64,000 bases of DNA from Dokdonia donghaensis DSW-1 (GTDB lineage Bacteria > Bacteroidota > Bacteroidia > Flavobacteriales > Flavobacteriaceae). Within the stretch, counting starts at the first letter, position 1. Each line of letters starts with the position of its first letter. Position numbers and translations under genes: made by a program. The notes beneath the pieces were generated by a model. It worked only from the letters and a program-made list of their open reading frames with translations, made no database searches and had not been told where the DNA came from. The DNA lies in the NCBI RefSeq assembly GCF_001653755.1, contig NZ_CP015125.1:1436501-1500500 (forward strand). The letters run 5' to 3'. Of the stretch, positions 34,129-43,185 are shown in pieces.

Positions 34129-35913
34129 TTATTTACTTTCTTCTATCCAACCATTAATTTTTTCCTCAAGTAGCGCAAGAGGAATACATCCTGTCTCGAG
34201 TACTTCTTTGTGAAAATCTCGTATGTCAAATTTATCACCTAGCTCCTGAGTTGCTTTATCTCTAAGTTCTCTAATTTTAAGTTGGCCTATTTTATAAGAA
34301 AGCGCTTGTCCTGGATTTGCCATATAGCGCTCAATTTCTGATGTAATACCTGCTTCACTTTCGGCTTCATTTTCTAGGCAATATGCGATTGCTTTCTCAC
34401 GGCTCCATCCTTTGGTATGGATTCCTGTATCTACTACAAGTCTTACTGCTCGGTGCATTTCGGCTCCTAAGGTTCCAAAGTATTGGTATGGGTCAGTATA
34501 AAGCCCTAACTCCTTACCAAGCGACTCTGTATATAATGCCCAGCCCTCGCCATAAGCACTGTACCATAAGGTTTTTCTAAACTGCGGTAGTGTCTCGCTT
34601 TCTTGCGTGAGTGACACTTGGAAGTGATGACCTGGTATAGCCTCGTGTAAAAATAAAGACTCGTCTGAGTATACATTATAGGTAGTTGCGTCTGGTATAG
34701 GCGTATAGAAAATACCTGGTCGAGTACCATCTAGCGATCCAGGATTGTACTCTGCACTTGCAGATTTCTCACGGAAAGCTTCTGTCTGTCTTACCTCAAA
34801 AGCTGTTTTAGGCTGTAGGCTAAAGAGCTGGTCTACCTGCGGCTTTATAGTCTCGTGCATTGCATTAAAGTTTGCAATAATTTCTTCTGGATTACTGTAC
34901 GGCATTAGCTTTTTGTTAGTACGTACATCGTCAAAAAATGCTTTAAGGTCTCCTTTAAAACCTACTTGCTCCTTTACTTTTTCCATCTCCTTGCGTATAC
35001 GTGCTACCTCACTTAGTCCAAGCTGGTGTATCTCGTCTGCGCTCATTGTGGTAGTGGTATATAATTTTATGGCATAGTCATAATACTCACTTCCTTGTGG
35101 TAAATCACTATAACCAGAGCTATCACGTCCAGCCGCTAGATATTCATTTTGTAAGAAGTCACGCATCTTTGCATAAGCAGGGATTACTTTACCTTCTATC
35201 ATATTTTTATAATCTGTGCGTATGATATTCTGGTCTTCTTCAGTAATTCCATCAGGAAAATTTGCAACAGGCTTGTAAAAAAGGTGGTTCTCTATGCTAG
35301 GCTCTGTCATAGCGTCCATTTGCGGGATGATTTTCTTAATAAGTGATTTAGGAAGTACATAACCTTCTGTCATACCCTTGCGCATATTTGTTTCTGAGCT
35401 GTTGAGCCACACTAGGTACTCATCTACGCGTTGTTGCCAGTTGCGGTAATCTTCTACAGTGTTAAAAGGTTGTGCACTCGCTCCACTTGCAAGCTGGCCA
35501 AACATAAGATGTGGTGACCACATCTGGTCTATAGGCGTGAGGTCTTTTTTAAACTCCATACCTTCTAGATTGATAGCAATATCCCAGAGCAATACCTCCT
35601 TACTCATCTTCTCAGTGTCTGTAAGATCACTGTCGTTAAACTGCTGTATAGAGTCGCGGTAAGATGTATAATAAGTTTTTACTGCATCCTTATGAGATTG
35701 AGATAATGCATCTGGAAATTTATCATTATACCTATTATCACCAGACATTGTCGCATTAAGCGGGTTAAGCTTTAGGCCATCTTCATAATAGTTATCTAGC
35801 ACATTGTTAAATGCCAGAGATGTGTCTCCTGTGCTAGTTGTTTCTGTGGTAGCGTCGTTTTTACAAGCTATAAGGCTTAGAGCCATCATTCCTGCAAGTA
35901 GCGTTTTTTTCAT
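34129..35913 (-). CDS. DUF885-family lipoprotein, putative zinc metallopeptidase
   Basis: Outer-envelope lipoprotein of the DUF885 family, thought to be a metallopeptidase-like enzyme. The ATG chosen gives the lipoprotein signal MKKTLLAGMMALSLIAC, while a GTG eight codons upstream would bury it. Zinc-motif residues are visible in LHEAIPGHHFQ, with a downstream EGWALYTESL supplying a further acidic residue. The length of about 594 residues is typical. It is monocistronic, with an exact palindrome copy 61 nt upstream. Enzymatic activity is inferred from motifs only. Confidence 0.82.
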   Translation of the reverse strand: MKKTLLAGMMALSLIACKNDATTETTSTGDTSLAFNNVLDNYYEDGLKLNPLNATMSGDNRYNDKFPDALSQSHKDAVKTYYTSYRDSIQQFNDSDLTDTEKMSKEVLLWDIAINLEGMEFKKDLTPIDQMWSPHLMFGQLASGASAQPFNTVEDYRNWQQRVDEYLVWLNSSETNMRKGMTEGYVLPKSLIKKIIPQMDAMTEPSIENHLFYKPVANFPDGITEEDQNIIRTDYKNMIEGKVIPAYAKMRDFLQNEYLAAGRDSSGYSDLPQGSEYYDYAIKLYTTTTMSADEIHQLGLSEVARIRKEMEKVKEQVGFKGDLKAFFDDVRTNKKLMPYSNPEEIIANFNAMHETIKPQVDQLFSLQPKTAFEVRQTEAFREKSASAEYNPGSLDGTRPGIFYTPIPDATTYNVYSDESLFLHEAIPGHHFQVSLTQESETLPQFRKTLWYSAYGEGWALYTESLGKELGLYTDPYQYFGTLGAEMHRAVRLVVDTGIHTKGWSREKAIAYCLENEAESEAGITSEIERYMANPGQALSYKIGQLKIRELRDKATQELGDKFDIRDFHKEVLETGCIPLALLEEKINGWIEESK

Positions 35914-35974
35914 AAGTCGAGTCGTATTAATTCTCACAGTATTTTACTACTGATGGTGGTTTTTGTGGGTTTTT

Positions 35975-35991
35975 ACGCTTTCGCGAAAGCG
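35975..35991. repeat. Palindrome copy upstream of the DUF885 gene
   Basis: ACGCTTTCGCGAAAGCG in the 218-nt divergent gap; the exact 14-mer is 35977-35990. Confidence 0.9.
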
Positions 35992-36131
35992 AGATTACTC
36001 ATTTAAAAAATTACTCTACTAAGATACCTATAAGTACATAAATTATGAGGTACTAACTTGCTTGTTAAATTTGGTATGTATGTGATTTTTGTCGCATCTT
36101 TAAGGAAGTCAGGTTTTTAAAGCTGTAAATT

Positions 36132-36980
36132 ATGATTCATCTATTGATAAAGAAAGTGAGCAATACCTCTAGAAAGTGGCTATTAACGCTGTGTTTAATT
36201 GCTGCTTGTGCTAGTTCTATGTATGCGTGTTCTATTTTATATTATGTAGATAAAGAAACCGGTACTATTTATGCCGTAAATAATGAAGACTTCTGGCTTG
36301 ATACCGATGCTTATATACAGATAGAAAAGGCGACTTCAAAAAAGCTAGCTAGATTATGGTATGGCTGGGATAATTTTGCTCAGGGAGGTATCAATAGCGC
36401 AGGATTATTTTTTGATGTAGCGGTAACACCAGAACAAAAAATGCCAGACGGGTATGGCTGGGCAAAAGGTAATATAGGTGATGATTTACTGGCAAGCGCA
36501 AGTACAGTAGAGGAAGCGCTGGCCTGGATAGAGGGGCAAAAACTCGCCGTGCACCAAAGTCATTTTTTAATAGGTGATGCCACCGGTAATGCAGTTATTG
36601 TAGAGTGGATAGACGGCAAGAAACATATCATACCTATGGAGGGTAACACGCTAGTAGCCACAAATTTTTTGATAAATGCTCCAGAAGAAGGTGGCTTTCC
36701 TTGCCACCGATATCAATCTATAAACTCACACGTAGATGAGCTAGAACGCAGTGGAGAAGACATCACCTTAAAATCTGTGGGGCAAACGATGGCTGGAGCA
36801 GTGCAACCAGCTGCAGACTGGGGTGAAGGTAGAATGGGAGGGACGCTCTACACTACCTTTTTTGATATTACAGCGATGCAAATGGTTATGGTGCCAAAAC
36901 TAGATGGAAGCAAAATGATGCGTATAGATCTCAAAAAAGAATTTGCACTTAACAAAAAACGAAAAATCGATATGGATTAA
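36132..36980 (+). CDS. Exported Ntn-hydrolase (choloylglycine/linear-amide hydrolase-like)
   Basis: A 282-residue exported protein. After a hydrophobic N-terminal segment the sequence reads YACSILYYVDKETGTIYAVNN, matching the N-terminal-nucleophile pattern in which Cys becomes residue 1 after cleavage. Further family-like pieces are NNEDFW, GGINSAGLFFD, a central NFLINAPEEGGFPCHRY and late FFDITAMQM. Substrates in this superfamily range from bile salts to N-acyl amides and penicillin V. The substrate is unknown. The same Cys also resembles a lipobox Cys, which would conflict with a free N-terminus. Confidence 0.7.
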   Translation: MIHLLIKKVSNTSRKWLLTLCLIAACASSMYACSILYYVDKETGTIYAVNNEDFWLDTDAYIQIEKATSKKLARLWYGWDNFAQGGINSAGLFFDVAVTPEQKMPDGYGWAKGNIGDDLLASASTVEEALAWIEGQKLAVHQSHFLIGDATGNAVIVEWIDGKKHIIPMEGNTLVATNFLINAPEEGGFPCHRYQSINSHVDELERSGEDITLKSVGQTMAGAVQPAADWGEGRMGGTLYTTFFDITAMQMVMVPKLDGSKMMRIDLKKEFALNKKRKIDMD

Positions 36981-36997
36981 CTTCGTTATAAATGAAA

Positions 36998-37025
36998 AAA
37001 CCCGCTAAGAGATTAGCGGGTTTTG
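36998..37025. terminator. Terminator after the Ntn-hydrolase gene
   Basis: AAACCCGCTA (36998-37007), loop AGAGAT and TAGCGGGTTT (37014-37023), flanked by A- and T-runs, so it could serve both converging genes. An exact palindrome copy follows 6 nt later. Confidence 0.88.
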
Positions 37026-37029
37026 TTTT

Positions 37030-37045
37030 GCTTTCGCGAAAGCGT
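37030..37045. repeat. Palindrome copy beside a convergent terminator
   Basis: GCTTTCGCGAAAGCGT; the exact 14-mer is 37030-37043, located between the terminator and the aminotransferase stop codon. Confidence 0.9.
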
Positions 37046-37057
37046 AATATATAAGGT

Positions 37058-38242
37058 CTATGAAACAGCAGCTTTAATCTGCTTCATTGCGTCTTTAATG
37101 TTGTCTACACTTGCTGCATAAGATATACGTATACAATCTGGGTTTCCAAATGCTTCACCAGTAACCGTAGCAACATTTGCCGCCTCAAGAAGGTAAAGAG
37201 AAAAATCTGTTGCGTTTTCTATTTTTTGACCTCCTAGCGTTTTTCCAAAATAGTGTGAGATATTTGGGAATACGTAAAACGCACCTTCTGGCTCGTTACA
37301 TTTAAAGCCTTCAATATCATTGAGTAAGTCCAGTATTAACGTACGACGACTTTTAAACTCATCAATCATATACTGTACTTTACTTACTGGAGCCTCAAGA
37401 GCCGTAATTACTGCACGTTGTGCAATACAGTTTGTACCACTAGTAATCTGTCCTTGCATCTTGTTACAAGCGCGTGCAATATATTCAGGGCCTCCTATGT
37501 AACCTACGCGCCATCCCGTCATTGCAAATGCTTTTGAAACACCGTTTACAGTTACCGTGCGGTCATACATATCTGGAAACTGTGCCATACTTGCGTGATC
37601 TCCCACATAATTAATGTGCTCATAAATCTCGTCACTTACTACTATAATTTGAGGGTGCTTTGCAAGTACATCTGCCAGAGCGCGTAGCTCTTCTTTGCTA
37701 TATATCGATCCAGATGGATTACAAGGAGAGCTATACCAAAGCATCTTAGTCTTAGGCGTGATAGCTGCTTCTAGCTGCTCTGGTGTCATTTTAAAATCTG
37801 TATCTATTGAGGTTTTTACCTCTACTGGTACACCTTCGGCTATTTTTACAATGTCTGAGTAACTCACCCAGTAAGGGCAAGGTAGTATCACCTCGTCACC
37901 TGGGTCAAGACATACAAGAGCAATATTTGCAAGTGACTGCTTTGCACCTGTAGAAACCACAATTTGTGGGAGGGTGTAATCTAGATTATTATCTCTCTTA
38001 AATTTTGTAATAATCGCCTCTTTTAACTCTACATAACCATCTACCGGTGTGTATGAATTGTAATTATCATTTACTGCTTGAATGGCAGCATCTTTAATAA
38101 AGTCTGGAGTATTAAAATCTGGTTCTCCTAGACTAAGACCTATGATGTCTTTTCCTTCTGCTCTTAATTCGCGAGCCTTTGCAGCCATTGCAAGAGTTGC
38201 AGAGGTTGCCATATTTGTAACGCGGGTAGATAAATTCTTCAT
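37058..38242 (-). CDS. Class I/II aminotransferase, aspartate aminotransferase-like
   Basis: PLP-dependent aminotransferase of fold type I, 394 residues. The Lys that binds PLP is in NGVSKAFAMTGWRVG; CNPSGSIY carries the conserved Asn and a C-terminal CIRISYA the substrate-carboxylate Arg. The I-gamma-subfamily layout suggests aspartate as amino donor, as in thermophile-type AspC. Specificity for aspartate versus related substrates is inferred. It shares the orientation of the desaturase gene upstream but is separated from it by a strong hairpin. Confidence 0.88.
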   Translation of the reverse strand: MKNLSTRVTNMATSATLAMAAKARELRAEGKDIIGLSLGEPDFNTPDFIKDAAIQAVNDNYNSYTPVDGYVELKEAIITKFKRDNNLDYTLPQIVVSTGAKQSLANIALVCLDPGDEVILPCPYWVSYSDIVKIAEGVPVEVKTSIDTDFKMTPEQLEAAITPKTKMLWYSSPCNPSGSIYSKEELRALADVLAKHPQIIVVSDEIYEHINYVGDHASMAQFPDMYDRTVTVNGVSKAFAMTGWRVGYIGGPEYIARACNKMQGQITSGTNCIAQRAVITALEAPVSKVQYMIDEFKSRRTLILDLLNDIEGFKCNEPEGAFYVFPNISHYFGKTLGGQKIENATDFSLYLLEAANVATVTGEAFGNPDCIRISYAASVDNIKDAMKQIKAAVS

Positions 38243-38294
38243 ACGAGGCGCATTCTTTATTTAGTTGATAAAAGATTTAGTGCAAGGTAACTAA

Positions 38295-38325
38295 AAACGC
38301 CAAATCCTTATGGGATTTGGCGTTT
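38295..38325 (-). terminator. Terminator of the desaturase gene
   Basis: AAACGCCAAATCC (38295-38307), loop TTATG and GGATTTGGCGTTT (38313-38325), a 13-bp perfect stem. On the minus strand it is followed by TTTTAG. Confidence 0.8.
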
Positions 38326-38352
38326 GATATTTTCTTAAAAATTTAACCACTT

Positions 38353-39450
38353 CTATGCAGAAATCGCAGGTTTCATTCCCATCTCGCGTAAGTGACTAAA
38401 GTGAGCGACAAGTGCCTTTCTAGTAGTTTTATACTCGTGGTAAGGTAGGTTAAACTCTTGTGCTGTCTCCTTTACAATTTTACTGATCTTAGTATAGTGT
38501 ACGTGGCTTATGTGAGGGAAGATGTGGTGCTCCACCTGGTGGTTTAACCCTCCAGAAAACCAGTTCATAATCTTATTTTTAGTTGAGAAATTTACAGTAG
38601 TAAATAGCTGATGTATTGCCCAAGTATTTTTCATAGTTCCTGTCTCATCTGGTAGCGGCATATGTGCATCTTCTACCATATGAGCAAGCTGGAAAATAAT
38701 ACTCAAAATAAGACCTGCCGTATAGTGCATAATAAAGAAGCCTATTAAAATTTTCCACCAAGCAAGATCAATAAATACAAGAGGTATAACAATCCACATC
38801 GCGATGTATATCGTTTTTGTAATAAGTAGTGTGCTCCACTGTTTTGCAGGGCTCTGTAGTTTTCCGTAAGATAATTTACGTTTCATATAACGTTTCATCT
38901 GGAAGAAATCTGTAGTAAGTGCCCAGTTAAAGGTAAGTAGACCATATAAAAACACCGAGTAGTAATGCTGGAACTTATGTGCCCAGTGCCATTTTCCGTG
39001 TTTTGAAAAACGTAGCACGCGACCAGCCTCCATATCTTCATCGTGACCGTGTATGTTAGTATACGTGTGGTGAAGCACGTTGTGTTGTACTTGCCAGTTA
39101 TAAACATTACCAGCTAGTATGTAAATACTGCTTCCCATTAATTTGTTTACCCATTTTTTACTAGAAAATGAACCGTGATTACCATCGTGCATTACATTCA
39201 TCCCTATACCAGCCATACCCACACCCATAACAACGGTAAGGACAATCTGAAGCCAGGTAGGCATATCTAGCGTTAAAAATAAAAAGTAAGGAACTAAGTA
39301 AATGGCAAACATAATGATTGCCTTAAGGTACAGTTTCCAGTTACCTGTGCGTTTTATATTATTCTCTTTAAAGTAGTTGTTTACACGTTTATTTAAAGTT
39401 CTGAAAAACTTTGCAGAGTCCGTGCGAGAAAATTTTATAGTAGTCTCCAT
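38353..39450 (-). CDS. Membrane fatty-acid (acyl-CoA) desaturase
   Basis: Integral-membrane di-iron desaturase that introduces double bonds in acyl chains, a likely cold-adaptation function. Its 365 residues contain the three histidine boxes: HDGNH, HNVLHH and QVEHH (in NHQVEHHIFPHISH). The last, with Gln in place of the first His, is typical of front-end or delta-6-type desaturases. Hydrophobic segments occur at about residues 45-85 and 205-250. There is no cytochrome b5 domain. Confidence 0.9.
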   Translation of the reverse strand: METTIKFSRTDSAKFFRTLNKRVNNYFKENNIKRTGNWKLYLKAIIMFAIYLVPYFLFLTLDMPTWLQIVLTVVMGVGMAGIGMNVMHDGNHGSFSSKKWVNKLMGSSIYILAGNVYNWQVQHNVLHHTYTNIHGHDEDMEAGRVLRFSKHGKWHWAHKFQHYYSVFLYGLLTFNWALTTDFFQMKRYMKRKLSYGKLQSPAKQWSTLLITKTIYIAMWIVIPLVFIDLAWWKILIGFFIMHYTAGLILSIIFQLAHMVEDAHMPLPDETGTMKNTWAIHQLFTTVNFSTKNKIMNWFSGGLNHQVEHHIFPHISHVHYTKISKIVKETAQEFNLPYHEYKTTRKALVAHFSHLREMGMKPAISA

Positions 39451-39518
39451 AATGTAATAATTACTCTCATAGCGCTACAATAACTGTTTTATTGTAGTGT
39501 TGTTGAGGTTTTTAATTC

Positions 39519-39531
39519 CGCTTTCGCGAAA
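39519..39531. repeat. Partial palindrome copy between desaturase and rsmG
   Basis: CGCTTTCGCGAAA followed by an A-run; the right arm is lost after three bases. Confidence 0.5.
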
Positions 39532-39651
39532 AAAAATATTCTTCTTTTAATAGCTTGGTAAAAGTAATGCATAATATAGGCTACATCTATGAACCTGCGT
39601 TAAAATAATAGCGGGTATTATGGTACTTTTACACCGTTAATATACTAAATA

Positions 39652-40281
39652 ATGGATATCATATTAAAATATTTTCCAGAACTAACAGATACTCAGATCG
39701 AGCAGTTCTCAAAACTGAAAGATTTATATCAAGATTGGAATCTCAAAATCAATGTAGTAAGTCGTAAAGATATAGATGAGATTTACTTACGTCACGTACT
39801 GCATTCACTAGGTGTAGCAAAAGTTCAAACCTTTAATCCTGGCGCCAGTATAATGGATGTTGGTACTGGAGGAGGCTTTCCTGGAGTACCACTTGCAATA
39901 CTACACCCAGAAGTAAATTTTCACCTTGTAGATAGTATAGGTAAAAAGATAAAAGTAGTAAACGAGGTGGTAGAGGGTCTAGGTATCACAAACGTAAAAA
40001 CCACAAACGACCGAGTAGAAAATGTACCTGGTCAGTATGATTTTATTGTGTCTAGAGCGGTAGCCCAAATGGAAACATTTGTAAGATGGGTGCGCGGGCA
40101 CATTGCAAAAAAATCTAACCACGAGCTCAAAAACGGAATTTTATACCTCAAAGGAGGAGACCTCACAGAAGAACTTAAAAAGTATACCACGACTACTATT
40201 TATGATCTTCCCACATTCTTTGAAGAAGATTTCTTTGAAACAAAAAAGGTCGTTCACTTACCTATGAAGTATAAAGGATAA
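39652..40281 (+). CDS. rsmG: 16S rRNA (guanine527-N7)-methyltransferase
   Basis: Methylates G527 of 16S rRNA. Its 209 residues show LYQDWNLKINVVSRKD, the AdoMet motif MDVGTGGGFPGVPLAI, and SRAVAQMETFVRW. It is a single gene followed by a strong terminator. Loss of this enzyme gives low-level streptomycin resistance in other bacteria. Confidence 0.95.
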   Translation: MDIILKYFPELTDTQIEQFSKLKDLYQDWNLKINVVSRKDIDEIYLRHVLHSLGVAKVQTFNPGASIMDVGTGGGFPGVPLAILHPEVNFHLVDSIGKKIKVVNEVVEGLGITNVKTTNDRVENVPGQYDFIVSRAVAQMETFVRWVRGHIAKKSNHELKNGILYLKGGDLTEELKKYTTTTIYDLPTFFEEDFFETKKVVHLPMKYKG

Positions 40282-40307
40282 GCTAGAAAACAGACCTTTA
40301 TGTACAG

Positions 40308-40358
40308 ATCCAAATTTCTAATTACACTATGGTAAGAAGAAATTTGGATTTTTTTTTT
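40308..40358 (+). terminator. Terminator of rsmG
   Basis: ATCCAAATTTCT (40308-40319) pairs with AGAAATTTGGAT (40338-40349), followed by nine Ts. The loop is 18 nt. Confidence 0.82.
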
Positions 40359-40420
40359 GCCTTGAGGCAACCTTTTTTACAAACGCTGCGTCTTTATAAA
40401 TAGAAACCCAAACATCAGGT

Positions 40421-40990
40421 ATGAAAGTCATACAATTTAATAACGAGCGACAACTCATAAAAAAAGCCATTAAAGGCAATAGAGATGCACAGCGCAAACT
40501 CTATGATGAGCACTCGCCAAAAATGCTGAGCGTCTGTCGTTATTATATAAAAGATGTACATCAAGCCGAAGAAGCAATGTGCAACGGTTTCTTAAAAGTA
40601 TTTACAAAGCTAGACACCTACAGTGGTAACGGGAGTTTTGAAGGGTGGATACGCAAGATTATGGTGCGAGAAAGCATCTCATACCTAAGAGCTATAAAGA
40701 AGTTGTACTTCTCAGAAGATGGCGTGGTAGGAAATAATGATGCGATAAATAACATACAGACAGATCTTGAAGTGGCGCATATACAATCACTCATAGATGA
40801 CCTGCCAGAAGGATATCGAGTCGTATTTGTAATGTATGCTATAGAAGGGTATAAGCACAGAGAGATAGCAAAAGCACTTGGGATTAGTGAGAGCACTTCA
40901 AAAAGCCAATTGTTTAAAGCGAGAAAGCAGTTACAAGCAGCGGTAAATAAAGATTTAATAAATAACGGTACAGATGAACTTAGAAGATAA
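40421..40990 (+). CDS. ECF-type RNA polymerase sigma factor
   Basis: A 189-residue sigma-70-family factor with only regions 2 and 4. Region 2 includes AQRKLYDEHSPKMLSVCRYY and the DVHQAEEAMCNGFLKVF helix; region 4 is a helix-turn-helix around EIAKALGISESTSKSQLFKARKQL. It overlaps the next gene by 17 nt, the usual sign of a sigma factor paired with a membrane regulator. Targets are unknown; the downstream envelope protein is the first candidate. Confidence 0.92.
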   Translation: MKVIQFNNERQLIKKAIKGNRDAQRKLYDEHSPKMLSVCRYYIKDVHQAEEAMCNGFLKVFTKLDTYSGNGSFEGWIRKIMVRESISYLRAIKKLYFSEDGVVGNNDAINNIQTDLEVAHIQSLIDDLPEGYRVVFVMYAIEGYKHREIAKALGISESTSKSQLFKARKQLQAAVNKDLINNGTDELRR

Positions 40991-41741
40991 TTTTAAAGAT
41001 AAGCTAGAGAGACGCCGTCTCGAGCCTACCGCATCTGCCTGGGATCGTATAGAGGGCAAGCTAGATGCTAGTCAGGGCAAGAAAAAAAGTAAAATAGTTT
41101 TATGGATGGGTATCGCGGCAAGCTTTATTGCAGGCGTGTTTATCACAGCACTTATTTACAACACGAGTGTGGTAGATGAACAAACGCCTTATGTAGAAAA
41201 TCAACCAGAAGAGGTGATAGAGAAGGTGACACCAGAACAAGCAATTGATAAGCCTAGAGAAATCTTACTAACAGATGCCACAACAAATAGCGTAGAACTA
41301 CAAAAAACAAAATCTGTCACATCACCCAAGAACAATACTGCTACAAAGAAGAAAACAACAACTCCTGCTAAAAGTAAGTATCACCCATACAGTAATGCTA
41401 ATAGTATAAACTCACAAGTAGAAGAAGCTGTAGCCACTTCTATTAGTAAAGAAGCAGCGATAAAACCTACTATAAATGCTGTTGTAGGTGTTAATCCTGA
41501 TGAAGTAAAAACAAGCGATGAGTTGCTAGATGATGAGGTAGAAAACCTACTCAAAGCTGCCCAGCAAAATATCAATAAACAACCAGTATTTGCACAGCCC
41601 CAACGAGTGGTAGATGCAAACGAGTTACTACTAGACGCCGAAGCAGAGGTAGATCCAGACTCCTTTAAAGATAGAATGTTTCGCACGCTTAAAAAAGAGT
41701 TTAATAGAGCCGTAGAGGCAGTTGCAAATAAAGATAATTAA
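40974..41741 (+). CDS. Single-pass membrane protein, candidate anti-sigma factor
   Basis: A 255-residue protein with a 40-residue cytosolic head (FKDKLERRRLEPTASAWDRI), one transmembrane segment (about residues 42-63) and a Lys/Thr/Glu-rich extracytoplasmic domain without a recognised fold. Overlap with the ECF sigma gene and this topology suggest it holds or modulates that sigma factor. There is no HxxxCxxC zinc anti-sigma motif, so the role rests on context alone. Confidence 0.6.
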   Translation: MNLEDNFKDKLERRRLEPTASAWDRIEGKLDASQGKKKSKIVLWMGIAASFIAGVFITALIYNTSVVDEQTPYVENQPEEVIEKVTPEQAIDKPREILLTDATTNSVELQKTKSVTSPKNNTATKKKTTTPAKSKYHPYSNANSINSQVEEAVATSISKEAAIKPTINAVVGVNPDEVKTSDELLDDEVENLLKAAQQNINKQPVFAQPQRVVDANELLLDAEAEVDPDSFKDRMFRTLKKEFNRAVEAVANKDN

Positions 41742-41792
41742 GAAAATTCATCAATAACGCGCCATCATCGAGCGCACAAAACACAAACTATT

Positions 41793-42881
41793 ATGAACAC
41801 AATTTTTAAAATTGCCCTTGCGGCAACAGTGGTAATCTTTGCCCAAAACGTAAAAGCGCAAGAAGCGCAACAAGAGGTCTCTCAAAAAATTGTAGACCAA
41901 GTATCAACCCTAGAAGCTCGAAAAGAGAATGTAAAAGAAAACTGGAAAAGCAATCTCAAACAGAGAATCCAGTATATAAATGCACAGCGAGAAAAACAAA
42001 ACATTAGTGCCACCCAGGCAGAACAGCAAAAAAAGGATGCCGCACAAGAAGTTGCTCTTAATATAGAAAACGAACTAGCCATTATAGATAATCAAATCGC
42101 ACTGGTAAAAAGAACCGGCCGCATAGACCCTTCAAAAGGAAGCTCTGTAGAAATAGGTTTTGGTAGTGCAGATGAGAATGGCAACAGAGTATTAGGTATT
42201 GCTGTAAATACAAATAAGCCAAAAAAAGTCACCTATGACAGACGTACCTATAGCGAGCTTGTATTTGCCTTTGGTCTCAACAACGGTATTGTAGAAAATG
42301 GAGCCAACTTTGGCGATAAGTTCACCATAGGTAAATCGCGCTTTTTTGAACTAGGTTATGCCTGGAAAACGAGAGTATTTCAAAACTCTGGCGCACTTCA
42401 CCTCAAGTATGGAGTGTCATTGCAAACTAACAAGCTGTTTACAAAACAAAATGAGCGACTCGTAGTCACAGATGGTGTCGCTGCTTATGAGGAGTTCCCA
42501 CAAGAGTTAGACAAGACCCAGTTACGTTTCTCAAACCTAGTGGTGCCTGTGCACCTAGAATTTGGCGGGTGGAAAAAGGAGCAAGAAGAAGACTATGTGC
42601 GCTATAGGCTGTCAGGTAAATTTAGAATGGGTATAGGAGGTTATGTAGGTGTGCGACTTGGGACACAACAAAAATTGAAGTATAAAGAAAATGGAGACCG
42701 CATCAAGACAAAAGAGAAGCAAGACTTTGGTGGTGATAACTTTGTTTATGGGGTGAGTAGCTACATAAGACTTTCGCAAGACCTTAGCCTGTACGGTAAG
42801 TATGACTTGAGCACCGCTTTCAGCACAAGTGACTTAGGTGATGTAAATAATGTCTCTCTAGGCTTACGTTGGGACTGGTAA
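41793..42881 (+). CDS. Predicted outer-membrane beta-barrel protein with coiled-coil N-domain
   Basis: Signal peptide (residues 1-22, ending VKAQ), then about 90 Glu/Lys/Gln-rich residues likely to form a coiled coil (KENWKSNLKQRIQYINAQREK region). A series of amphipathic strands follows and ends LGLRWDW, consistent with a porin-like barrel. It is the third gene of the sigma-factor module and may be a target or sensor. The family is not recognised. An exact palindrome copy with a T-run lies about 50 nt beyond its stop and may end transcription. Confidence 0.6.
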   Translation: MNTIFKIALAATVVIFAQNVKAQEAQQEVSQKIVDQVSTLEARKENVKENWKSNLKQRIQYINAQREKQNISATQAEQQKKDAAQEVALNIENELAIIDNQIALVKRTGRIDPSKGSSVEIGFGSADENGNRVLGIAVNTNKPKKVTYDRRTYSELVFAFGLNNGIVENGANFGDKFTIGKSRFFELGYAWKTRVFQNSGALHLKYGVSLQTNKLFTKQNERLVVTDGVAAYEEFPQELDKTQLRFSNLVVPVHLEFGGWKKEQEEDYVRYRLSGKFRMGIGGYVGVRLGTQQKLKYKENGDRIKTKEKQDFGGDNFVYGVSSYIRLSQDLSLYGKYDLSTAFSTSDLGDVNNVSLGLRWDW

Positions 42882-42928
42882 CATATAATGTATAGCTAGT
42901 ATTCCGTTTTTGTAAAAGTGTTTTATTA

Positions 42929-42955
42929 CGCTTTCGCGAAAGCGGAATTTTTTTT
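42929..42955 (+). terminator. Palindrome copy acting as a terminator-like hairpin
   Basis: CGCTTTCGCGAAAGCG (exact 14-mer 42930-42943) followed by GAA and eight Ts. The upstream ATTCCG at 42901-42906 can also pair with CGGAAT at the right arm. This copy could terminate the sigma-module transcript. Confidence 0.6.
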
Positions 42956-43059
42956 ATATCCCAAAAACAAACGCAACTTTTTAGAAAATTTTGCATCTTG
43001 TAAAAAGAATCAGCTATTTGAGATTAAAGCTGTAATACCTTTATTAAGAACTGGTTAAT

Positions 43060-43185
43060 ATGACAAATAAAATAGTACTGCACAGATTGTTTTCTTGGCA
43101 TAATTGGGAAAACAGAGTTTTTCAACAGAACCCAGCGAATGCAAGCAGGAATAATTTAGATGAACTTTTTGATAACTGGAATTAA
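43060..43185 (+). CDS. Small hypothetical protein (41 residues)
   Basis: MTNKIVLHRLFSWHNWEN opens a short polar protein ending LDELFDNWN. No family is recognised. Support comes from the TAATG overlap with the next start codon, which implies translational coupling, and from the lack of a better reading. It is too short for confidence by composition. Confidence 0.4.
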   Translation: MTNKIVLHRLFSWHNWENRVFQQNPANASRNNLDELFDNWN

